This document shows positions 8,837 through 15,452 of a stretch of DNA of 64,000 nt, in pieces (positions within the stretch are counted from its first letter, which is position 1; every line of letters starts with the position of its first letter). Made by a program: the position numbers and the translations under genes. The stretch is from positions 1 through 64,000 of the forward strand of contig NZ_SZPX01000002.1 in the NCBI RefSeq assembly GCF_005217605.1. Reading direction: 5' to 3'. The DNA comes from Sulfurimonas crateris (lineage in GTDB: Bacteria > Campylobacterota > Campylobacteria > Campylobacterales > Sulfurimonadaceae). The notes under the pieces were generated by a model that had not been told where the DNA came from, ran no database searches, and worked only from the letters and a program-made list of their open reading frames with translations.

Positions 8837-9209
8837 CACTCGCCTTCACAATCCATTGAAATTCATCTCCAACCTTGCATTTTAGTCCATGAAGTGCGCC
8901 TTTGGTGATGAGCGCATTGATGTCATGCCCTAAAAAATCAAGTCTGATATTTGCAAGAACTTTTCCGTTTTCTATATGGGTGATTTTTGAGACAAATGAA
9001 TTTCTCTCACTCACAATAGAGTCCGTAGTTGCAAGAGTAACCTCTGTCTCTTTAAAGATGAGATGCACATCCATCCCGACCTCCAGCCGATTTTCGTCTG
9101 AGTTTTCAAGAAGCAAAGAGTTGAAAATATGCCCCTCGACTTCCATAAAAACAAGCATCAGACTGTCACTCTCTTTAATAGAGACAATATCTCCCTTTAA
9201 GATATTCAT
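8814..9209 (-). CDS. Molybdate-binding TOBE-domain protein (Mop-like), operon end
   Basis: The 131 residues consist of two tandem TOBE/Mop repeats (about residues 1-66 and 67-131); the second contains the pattern FVSKITHIENGKVLANIRL. Such molbindins bind molybdate or tungstate oxyanions and act as storage or buffering proteins in the cytoplasm. The gene is last in the mod operon. Its ATG overlaps the TGA of the modD remnant (ATGA at 9209-9206), so translation is probably coupled to whatever ribosomes traverse the remnant. It is the second TOBE protein of this operon, beside the one at 11765-12166, and ModE and ModC also carry TOBE domains. Confidence 0.82.
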   Translation of the reverse strand: MNILKGDIVSIKESDSLMLVFMEVEGHIFNSLLLENSDENRLEVGMDVHLIFKETEVTLATTDSIVSERNSFVSKITHIENGKVLANIRLDFLGHDINALITKGALHGLKCKVGDEFQWIVKASEVTLQTL

Positions 9210-9447
9210 CTGTTGTCTGTTTTGGATGCAGCACGCATCTGCACTTTTATATCAAGCGGTTTTGCATGGTATGGCGAAGATGTTACTGTGAGATCAACTC
9301 CCATTTTTGCAAACTCTGTAATATTTTTAAACTCATCTTTAAGAGCAACACACTCTCTTAGAGTCTCAAAATCCATCTTTACTACCAATTTTCTAACCCA
9401 AAAGTTGTCAAGTCAAAATAGCCGCCGTCTTCAAATAACAGATCCAT
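9206..9447 (-). pseudogene. modD: Decayed modD (quinolinate phosphoribosyltransferase-like), internally deleted
   Basis: The end of the mod operon holds two pieces of a gene that looks like ModD. First, an ATG at 9447 encodes 21 residues, ending in YFDLTTFGLENW, then TAG at 9384-9382. This resembles the N-terminal (L)LxEDxxYxDLTTxxL motif of ModD. Second, in another frame, 9388-9206 encodes a tail with LRECVALKDEF, then ITEFAKMGVDLTVTSSPYHA and KPLDIKVQM. This matches the ModD C-terminus (EYAxTGVDxxVTSxPYxAKPxDIKVxM). An intact ModD has about 280 residues; here about 190 central residues are gone. The usual GGI segment between the helix and EFAK is also missing, which suggests a second deletion. 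The downstream piece may still be translated, because its stop overlaps the next start. Confidence 0.72.
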
Positions 9448-9450
9448 ATA

Positions 9451-10224
9451 CTAAGCCTTTTTTTTACTAAAAAGTTTATATGCGGAGATTAAAAGGATAA
9501 CTCCAAGCAAAGCTTCTAAATAAAGGGCATCTACTATCCCGTACGCTAAAGCTCCTATAAAAGCACCGATTATAGAACCGATTGCCATATAGATGATAAT
9601 CTCTTTAAACCCAAAAACTTCTTGCAGTCTCTTTGTTTTATTGTATTTATAAATACCCACAAGTAAAGTAGGAAACGATATAAGCAGACTTAATGTTCCT
9701 GCTGTTTTTATATCCACCGAATATAAAAGTACAATAGTAGGGATAAGAAGCTCTCCGCCGGCGACTCCTAAAAGAGAACTTATCATCCCTATACCCACGC
9801 CAAGTAAAAACCCTAAAACAATCTGAATCGGTAACGGAAGTAAAACTTCACTTTTAAAATCAAAGAACAGATGGCTAAAAAGAACAAAACTCAAAAATAC
9901 AAGTAAGATAAATATATAGCCGTTTAGCTTTTGTTTATCAATGCTTGAAGCTTTATTTGCCCCGATGTAAGCACCGATGAGAGTTCCTGCTAAAAGATTG
10001 GCAACTATATAAAAATTTGAATATATACTCTCATCTATCCCTCTAAAAATCAAGGCGAAAAATACTGTTACCAAAGAGATAATAATATTGAGCATTACCG
10101 CATGGAGGGTGTCTATTTTTAAAACACCGACTAAAAATGGAAGGCGAAACTCTGCACCTCCCAAACCGATAAGTCCTCCTAAGGAGCCTATAGAAGCTCC
10201 GCCTATAAATGATTTGAGTTTCAC
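9451..10224 (-). CDS. TSUP/TauE-SafE family membrane permease in the mod operon
   Basis: A 257-residue inner-membrane protein with about eight hydrophobic segments, arranged as two similar halves with glycine-rich starts (IGSLGGLIGLGGAEFRLP near residue 12, and MISSLLGVAGGELLIP near residue 140). These are the hallmarks of the sulfite/sulfonate exporter (TSUP) family, which moves small sulfur oxyanions or organic sulfonates. The gene starts with GTG at 10224, whose G is the last base of the modC stop (TAGTG), so it is translationally coupled to the molybdate ATPase. This placement suggests molybdate, tungstate or competing sulfate/thiosulfate as substrate; that is an inference from context. 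Confidence 0.83.
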   Translation of the reverse strand: MKLKSFIGGASIGSLGGLIGLGGAEFRLPFLVGVLKIDTLHAVMLNIIISLVTVFFALIFRGIDESIYSNFYIVANLLAGTLIGAYIGANKASSIDKQKLNGYIFILLVFLSFVLFSHLFFDFKSEVLLPLPIQIVLGFLLGVGIGMISSLLGVAGGELLIPTIVLLYSVDIKTAGTLSLLISFPTLLVGIYKYNKTKRLQEVFGFKEIIIYMAIGSIIGAFIGALAYGIVDALYLEALLGVILLISAYKLFSKKKA

Positions 10225-11078
10225 TACAAACCTCTGATCATAGGGCTAAATGCTTTAGTGCTTAAACTTACACTTTGACCTATTTTTAAACTATGAGCTT
10301 CATCATCACTTATTACCACTTCAACTAACTGTTGACCGACTGAGACGATGGCTATGTTTATCACATCTACTTTTACTATATCGAGTAACTCACCCTCAAA
10401 AGAGAATTTTTGACTGCCGCTAGTTTTAAGTAAAATATCTTTTGGCGAGCCGTCGCTTACAATCTCTCCAAAATTTAACATAATCACTCTTTGTGCTAGT
10501 CTATATATCTCACTTGGATCATGGCTTACCATAATTGTTGTCGTACCAAACTCTTTATGGAGTGTTAATATCTCTTGTTGAAGTTTTGTTCTCATCTCAG
10601 GATCAAGTGCCGATAAAGGCTCATCCATAAGTAAAAGTTTTGGTTTGTTCATCATAGCACGACAAAGACTCACACGCTGTTTTTGCCCACCGCTTAGAGT
10701 GTTTGGCAGTCTTGTCTTTAGTTCAGCCAACTCTGTCATCTCTAGTAGACTCTCTGCTAATCGCTTATCTTTGTGTACATATAGTAAATTATCAAGTACG
10801 CTCATATTATTAAAGAGTGCATAATCTTGAAATACAAACCCTATTTTCCTTTTTTGCGATGGTAAACAAAACTTCTTATCAAGCCAAATTTCATCACCTA
10901 TTTGAATAGTTCCGCTAGCTTCTTCAAGACCTGCTAAAATTCTTAAAAGTGTAGTTTTTCCACTTCCGCTTTGCCCTGCAAGTGCGACAAAGTCACCATC
11001 TTCAACAGTTAGATTTACGCTCAAATCCATTTGACCGTCTGCACCATGGAGTTTTTTATTTATAGCTATTTTTATCAC
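10224..11078 (-). CDS. modC: Molybdate ABC transporter ATP-binding protein ModC
   Basis: The ATPase subunit that powers molybdate import with ModA and ModB. Within 284 residues the ABC elements are complete: Walker A GQSGSGKTT (near 34-42), Q-loop region FVFQDYALF, signature LSGGQKQRV, Walker B LLLMDEP, and switch histidine in SHDPSE. Residues ~220-284 form a C-terminal TOBE domain that can sense molybdate and feed back on transport. It lies 1 base after modB and shares one base with the TSUP gene downstream. The gene order modA-TOBE-modB-modC supports the substrate assignment. Confidence 0.93.
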   Translation of the reverse strand: MIKIAINKKLHGADGQMDLSVNLTVEDGDFVALAGQSGSGKTTLLRILAGLEEASGTIQIGDEIWLDKKFCLPSQKRKIGFVFQDYALFNNMSVLDNLLYVHKDKRLAESLLEMTELAELKTRLPNTLSGGQKQRVSLCRAMMNKPKLLLMDEPLSALDPEMRTKLQQEILTLHKEFGTTTIMVSHDPSEIYRLAQRVIMLNFGEIVSDGSPKDILLKTSGSQKFSFEGELLDIVKVDVINIAIVSVGQQLVEVVISDDEAHSLKIGQSVSLSTKAFSPMIRGL

Positions 11079-11079
11079 T

Positions 11080-11772
11080 TTATACTCCTATCTTTTTATT
11101 CTGTTTGCCGTTAAAAACATAAACACTAAGAAGTACCAAAAAGCTAATAACCACCATGATTGCACTGTAAATATGAGCTGAAGTATAATCCATTATTTCA
11201 ACCATCTCATAAATAGCAACAGATGCTACTTTTGTCTCACCCGGGATGCTTCCTCCAACCATCAAGACAACTCCAAACTCTCCGACCGTGTGGGCAAATG
11301 TAACTATAATAGCAGTCATAAGTGCCGGTTTCATGTTTGGAAGAGCAACTTTAATTATAGTTTCAAACTTACTTTTACCGGCTAAATAGCTAGCTTCGAG
11401 CATATTTTTATTTATAGATTCAAATCCCCCTTGAAGAGGTTGCACCATAAACGGAAGAGAGTAAAAAATACTAGCTACTACAAGCCCCGTAAAGTTAAAA
11501 ACAAGTTTTACCCCAAAAACATCTTCAAAAAACACCCCAATAGGAGAGTTTTGTGATAATGCCACAAGGATATAAAAACCTAAGACAGAAGGCGGCAGCA
11601 CAAGAGGAAGCGCTGTTAAACTCTCCCAAAACGGCTTCATCTTTGAGTTTGTTTGAGATAGATACCAAGCCAGAGGGATACTAATAATAAAAAGTATCAA
11701 AGTTGTCAAACCCGCTAGTTTAAAAGAGATCAGAAATGGCTCAAATTCTAACTCATGAAACAGATCAATCAT
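11080..11772 (-). CDS. modB: Molybdate ABC transporter permease ModB
   Basis: Inner-membrane channel subunit of the molybdate importer, with about five transmembrane helices. The cytoplasmic coupling loop (EAxxxAGxxxxxxxxxVxLP) is visible as EASYLAGKSKFETIIKVALP. The hydrophobic N-terminal helix begins LISFKLAGLTTLILF. I chose the ATG at 11772 (230 residues). A GTG four codons earlier is also in frame. Either start overlaps the end of the TOBE gene, whose TGA is at 11767-11765, so coupling is likely. The product would pair with ModC encoded 1 base downstream. Confidence 0.92.
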   Translation of the reverse strand: MIDLFHELEFEPFLISFKLAGLTTLILFIISIPLAWYLSQTNSKMKPFWESLTALPLVLPPSVLGFYILVALSQNSPIGVFFEDVFGVKLVFNFTGLVVASIFYSLPFMVQPLQGGFESINKNMLEASYLAGKSKFETIIKVALPNMKPALMTAIIVTFAHTVGEFGVVLMVGGSIPGETKVASVAIYEMVEIMDYTSAHIYSAIMVVISFLVLLSVYVFNGKQNKKIGV

Positions 11773-12166
11773 CACAAATCTCACTTATTGAAACTTCACT
11801 TGCTTTTATAAAAGCCATGACCCTATCTCCTGCTTTTAAATTCATTCGTTTAGATGAATCCACGGTAATAATTGACTCCAAATCAGTGTCAAAAAACTTA
11901 AGTTTTATGTTGGATAAAAGTTGCCCGTTTTCACAAGATACAATGGTTGTTTCTAGTTTATTTGAGTAACTAACCTCTCCGCTGAAATCTTTGGCAATTG
12001 CTATATGAGATGGCTTGACGGCAAGCTTCACTTTTGTTCCAACTTCGATGGCATCAGTTAAATCCAAACTCATCATAGATAAAGTTTGATTATGACAATC
12101 AAACTTTACTATATGCAAACTATTACAAGCTTCTATTTGTGTTACAGTTGCAATCAAACTGCTCAT
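11765..12166 (-). CDS. Tandem TOBE-domain molybdate-binding protein between modA and modB
   Basis: A 133-residue cytoplasmic protein made of two TOBE/Mop repeats (about 1-65 and 70-133). The second repeat ends with the typical VMAFIKASEVSIS. It resembles molbindins and the ligand-binding half of ModE, without a DNA-binding domain. Its ATG overlaps the modA stop (ATGA) and its 3' end overlaps modB, so it is firmly embedded in the transporter operon. It may buffer molybdate at the transporter or modulate ModC; the exact role is not known from sequence. It resembles the protein at 8814-9209 but is clearly diverged from it. Confidence 0.82.
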   Translation of the reverse strand: MSSLIATVTQIEACNSLHIVKFDCHNQTLSMMSLDLTDAIEVGTKVKLAVKPSHIAIAKDFSGEVSYSNKLETTIVSCENGQLLSNIKLKFFDTDLESIITVDSSKRMNLKAGDRVMAFIKASEVSISEICDD

Positions 12167-12909
12167 GGAACCATATATCCAAAATCAATTAGTATTTTTT
12201 TCGCTTGAGCACTTAACATAAAATCATAAAATGCTTTCGCATCACTGTTGTCTTTAGCATTTTTAATGATTACAATCCCTTGGTCAATCGGGGTGTAAAG
12301 CTTAGAATCCACATCTACCCAATGCACACCCTCTTTGTACTGAGTCATTTTAGGGCTGTAGAGTGAAGATTTTGCAATGAAGCCTATATCTGCAGCTGTT
12401 ACAGCATAAGAAACTGTTTGGGAGATAGATTCTGCATATACAAATTTACCCTCTACATCAGCTAATACTCCGGCATTTTTTATAGCTTCAAGAGCCGCTT
12501 TACCGTACGGGGCAGTTTTTGGATTTGCTATTGCTATTTTCTGGATACTTTGATCTTTAAGAAGATTTATTGATTTTGAAAAATCTTTTTGACTATTGCT
12601 CAGCATCGCTAAACTTCCTTGTGCATACACAACCGGTACCGTAATCGCAGTACCTTCTTCATATAAGTTTTGCGGAAACATCATATTTGCCGCCATAAAA
12701 AGTTGGTATGGCGCACCGTTTTTAATTTGAGCAGTGAGTTTTCCACTACTCCCTAAAGTTACCTTTACTTGTGTGTCGGGATTTGTTTTATGAAACTCCT
12801 CCAAAAGGGTATCCATAGCATAACTCACATTTGCAGCAACGGCTACATTGATAGTTCCTGCAAACAGACTCATACTTAAAACCATTAAACTTAAAATTAT
12901 TTTTTTCAT
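12163..12909 (-). CDS. modA: Molybdate-binding periplasmic protein ModA
   Basis: The periplasmic substrate-binding protein that delivers molybdate (or tungstate) to ModBC. Of 248 residues, the first ~17 (MKKIILSLMVLSMSLFAG) are a signal peptide. Family features follow: the VAVAANVSYAMDTLLEEF start of lobe 1 with anion-binding serine, the TLGSSGKLTAQIKNGAPY loop (SSGKL), ANPKTAPYGKAALEAI in lobe 2, and the C-terminal FYDFMLSAQAKKILIDFGY. It lies 9 bases after the porin gene and overlaps the TOBE gene by 4 bases. Confidence 0.94.
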   Translation of the reverse strand: MKKIILSLMVLSMSLFAGTINVAVAANVSYAMDTLLEEFHKTNPDTQVKVTLGSSGKLTAQIKNGAPYQLFMAANMMFPQNLYEEGTAITVPVVYAQGSLAMLSNSQKDFSKSINLLKDQSIQKIAIANPKTAPYGKAALEAIKNAGVLADVEGKFVYAESISQTVSYAVTAADIGFIAKSSLYSPKMTQYKEGVHWVDVDSKLYTPIDQGIVIIKNAKDNSDAKAFYDFMLSAQAKKILIDFGYMVP

Positions 12910-12918
12910 TTTTTCTCC

Positions 12919-14394
12919 TTAAAACAGATAATTAAGCTCAAAACGAGCATCTAAACTATCCGCATCTACTTTATCAGTATCCGTATAACCTAATCTTAAA
13001 CGCCACTGTAACTCCGGCATCATAGGTAAGTTTTGAACAAAGCCCGCGTAATAGAAGTTTTCATCAAACTGTCCTTTATTCTCATCAGCGTCTGTGTGAA
13101 GAGCAGAGAGCTGCATAAACACATCTTTATAAACTCCTGTTTTATTTGGATTTATGGTTAATTCAGCACGATAACTTTTTGTATTTGCTACCCAGTTGTA
13201 TCTTGCCATAGAACGAGTATAGCCTGCTGTTGGAAATCCTCTCCAAGGAGTCACTAAATCCGCTTCATCCATAACTTGAGAATAGCCTAGATTTAATTTA
13301 AAATTTTTATATGCTCCTACTAAACGAGCCGCTATCATTTGCGAATCAAGAGAAGAAGCATCTTTGTAGCCGCCAAATGCACCGCTTTTTCCTACTAATT
13401 TACCGTTAATAGCTGCTCCGCCAATTTCACCTGCTCCGTTATCAAACTGTTTGATGTAGCGAACACCCGGCGAGAGAGAAAAGCCATCCATGTTTATTTT
13501 GTAATTTGCCTCTGCCATTATTTCAGATACAAGCTCAGGTACTACGTAAAATGAAGTGTTGAGTTTTAAATTCTCTATAGAAGTATTCTGAATATCTCCT
13601 GTTATTAACGGGGCATCTTCTTTCCCGGCATCTTTTAGTTTTGTATATGTCAAACCCTTATGCATTGCCGAATCATCATTTTGATCCCAAGATGGGCTGT
13701 CCGATGAAGAAGAGTTTGCATCACCGTATGCCAAAACTGAGTGCGTGTCTGTATGCGCACGGAGTTTTTCTTTTGCTAGATACGCAAGTTTAATCGGAGT
13801 TTTTGAAACAAGAGTTGTGTTAAAAACTATACCGTCAAAAACGTTTGGTATCATTTTTGTATCGTTTGAAGCGGTATAAAAAGTTTCTACTAGCTGACGA
13901 CCAACTGTTATGTCACTTTTTTCTAAACCGCTATAGCGGATGTAAGCCTGCCCTAAAGCACTCATATTTTGATTTCCCGTATTGCTATAATCAAATCTAC
14001 TAAGAACATCTTGCCCTGGTTTGGCAAATTTAATGTCAGCTTCTGATAAGTTTGTAAATCCATGACTATAGTAAAGAGCGCCTCTAAAATCAAAGTCATT
14101 ATAGATGGCACTTTGATACACTAATGAACCGCCCAAACCACTTGTGTAGTGATCTTTTTGATCTGTATTTTCTTCTTCCCATTTGTACATAAATGTATTT
14201 GAGCGAAGTCTGCCGTAAAAAATCCCCTCTTTAAACATTTCTAAAAAATTATCAACTTGTTTAGGTTTTTGACTATAGACCAGTTGATAATTTGATTTGA
14301 GTGCCTGTTTAGGAACTTCGTCATTTGCACTTGTTACGGTTGTTACAAGTAGTGCCGCCGCTATAATAGTGTTTAATCTAATTTTTGTTTTCAA
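12919..14394 (-). CDS. OprD-family outer-membrane porin, first gene of the mod operon
   Basis: The protein has 491 residues with an N-terminal signal peptide (ending near TVTSAN, residue 24). It begins after the signal with the OprD-type pattern of Campylobacterota, FKEGIFYGRLRSNTFMYKWEEEN, and has repeated amphipathic strands and a C-terminal DARFELNYLF with terminal Phe. Such monomeric 18-strand porins pass small solutes. The start codon is TTG at 14394 with AAAGGA upstream. Only 9 bases separate it from modA, and a candidate ModE operator precedes it. I infer that it admits molybdate or tungstate through the outer membrane when molybdenum is scarce. Confidence 0.82.
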   Translation of the reverse strand: MKTKIRLNTIIAAALLVTTVTSANDEVPKQALKSNYQLVYSQKPKQVDNFLEMFKEGIFYGRLRSNTFMYKWEEENTDQKDHYTSGLGGSLVYQSAIYNDFDFRGALYYSHGFTNLSEADIKFAKPGQDVLSRFDYSNTGNQNMSALGQAYIRYSGLEKSDITVGRQLVETFYTASNDTKMIPNVFDGIVFNTTLVSKTPIKLAYLAKEKLRAHTDTHSVLAYGDANSSSSDSPSWDQNDDSAMHKGLTYTKLKDAGKEDAPLITGDIQNTSIENLKLNTSFYVVPELVSEIMAEANYKINMDGFSLSPGVRYIKQFDNGAGEIGGAAINGKLVGKSGAFGGYKDASSLDSQMIAARLVGAYKNFKLNLGYSQVMDEADLVTPWRGFPTAGYTRSMARYNWVANTKSYRAELTINPNKTGVYKDVFMQLSALHTDADENKGQFDENFYYAGFVQNLPMMPELQWRLRLGYTDTDKVDADSLDARFELNYLF

Positions 14395-14432
14395 TCTGTT
14401 TTCCTTTAATGTAATTTTAATTTGTTATACTT

Positions 14433-14508
14433 TTATCGCTTCTTCCAAAGCACTTGTCTTGCAGTTACCGCTGCAAGGCTTTTAATTCTCATCTCTCATT
14501 TAACCTCC
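14433..14508 (-). other. Structured leader of the porin-mod operon with a 19-codon ORF
   Basis: Between modE and the porin the minus strand reads a strong ribosome site (GGAGG, 14508-14504), then two ATGs. The first (14499) gives a 5-codon ORF; the second (14492-14433) gives MRIKSLAAVTARQVLWKKR and a stop. The same stretch contains a perfect 7-bp inverted repeat (CTTGCAG / CTGCAAG, 14458-14477). The repeat is bracketed by AAAGC (14447-14451) and GCTTT (14478-14482). A translated leader overlapping a hairpin could regulate the porin genes, but no known riboswitch or leader family was recognised. The spacing of the second ATG to GGAGG (11 nt) is long. Confidence 0.35.
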
Positions 14509-14521
14509 AACTTTTAATTTT

Positions 14522-14545
14522 CGTAATATTAAAAAATCCATAGCG
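14522..14545 (-). promoter_or_regulatory. Candidate ModE operator before the porin-mod operon
   Basis: A 24-bp site has the spacing of known ModE boxes. On the plus strand the halves are CGTAATATT, six A, TCCATAGCG. Compared with the half-site CGnTATATA, the plus-strand half matches 7 of 9 and the other half (CGCTATGGA on the minus strand) also 7 of 9. It lies 9 bases beyond the modE stop and ~130 bp before the porin start. A TAATAT on the minus strand inside the box may be the -10. ModE with molybdate would block it. Confidence 0.5.
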
Positions 14546-14553
14546 ATGATTTT

Positions 14554-15345
14554 TTACCATCTGCCTAAGATAATGCTTTTTGGTTTACAAAAGGCGCTCA
14601 CCTGCATCCCGTTTTTGAGATTCAGTTTTTTAAGCATCTCTATAGGTAGAGTCGAGCATACCGTGTTAGAGCCTTTTAGCTCAATGATAACCTCTGCATT
14701 TAAACTATCATGCTCTATTCGGACAATTTTTCCTATAAAAATATTTATATCGTCTTTCGCCGCCAAAGTTTCGTCGCCTATAATCAAAGCATTTGCTTTA
14801 AAGAGTGCATATAGCTCCATGCCTACATCAATTTCAAGAGTAGTTAATGAATCGTTTGTTATTACGGCTGTTATACTCTCTTTGTTGCCCAGTTCAAGGA
14901 AGACTCTGCTCTCAACAACACCTCTTTGAATACTTAAAACTTTTGTCTTTAGCTGATTTCTTGCACTTATACGAATATCCATGCTCTTTAAAAGATGGAT
15001 ATGCCCATTTTTTTCGCTTACGCGTTTTGATAGATTGTCTAAAAATTGCTGATGCTCTTCTTGAAGGATTTTGTAGGTGTTTATAAGTTCTTTTGCATAT
15101 TCACTTAGATGTGTTCCACCGCCGCCTTTGCCGCCTTTAGAACTCGTGACAAGTGGAAACTCCGAGAGGTTGTTCATGGCATCTACGGCATCCCATGCAG
15201 CTTTGTAGCTCATCTTCATAGATTTTGCTGCTTTTGTTATGGAACCATCTTTTTGGATGTGCATTAAAAGTTCCATGCGGCCTTGTCCAAGGAAGTTATG
15301 CTCTGACTTGTTTATCCATAAACGACCGTTAACGTTATTTTGCAT
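14554..15345 (-). CDS. modE: Molybdate-responsive transcriptional regulator ModE
   Basis: The 263-residue length is standard for full ModE. Residues ~10-80 form the LysR-like winged helix (HIQKDGSITKAAKSMKMSYK, then AAWDAVDAMN). A glycine-rich loop, SSKGGKGGGGTHLSEYAKEL, typical of ModE follows. Residues ~125-263 are two TOBE repeats that bind molybdate and trigger dimer repression. It sits directly upstream of the porin-modABC genes on the same strand, with a candidate operator on each side of it. That implies autorepression plus repression of the transporter when molybdate is plentiful. Confidence 0.94.
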   Translation of the reverse strand: MQNNVNGRLWINKSEHNFLGQGRMELLMHIQKDGSITKAAKSMKMSYKAAWDAVDAMNNLSEFPLVTSSKGGKGGGGTHLSEYAKELINTYKILQEEHQQFLDNLSKRVSEKNGHIHLLKSMDIRISARNQLKTKVLSIQRGVVESRVFLELGNKESITAVITNDSLTTLEIDVGMELYALFKANALIIGDETLAAKDDINIFIGKIVRIEHDSLNAEVIIELKGSNTVCSTLPIEMLKKLNLKNGMQVSAFCKPKSIILGRW

Positions 15346-15370
15346 GATTATCCCTAATTAAGCTTGAAAC

Positions 15371-15402
15371 CGTAGTATATTAAAATATATAACGCTTGTC
15401 AA
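15371..15402 (-). promoter_or_regulatory. modE promoter overlapped by a ModE box
   Basis: On the minus strand a near-ideal sigma70 promoter reads TTGACA (15402-15397), 17 bp, TATACT (15379-15374). A 24-bp ModE-like inverted repeat occupies 15371-15394. One half is CGTTATATA, a perfect CGnTATATA match; the other, on the plus strand, is CGTAGTATA with two mismatches; the centre is six bases. The box covers the spacer and the -10, the arrangement expected for direct autorepression. Confidence 0.65.
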
Positions 15403-15452
15403 TCAGCGGAGGGAAAATAGATGCAAGAAGTATATCTTGCATCTATGATTGG

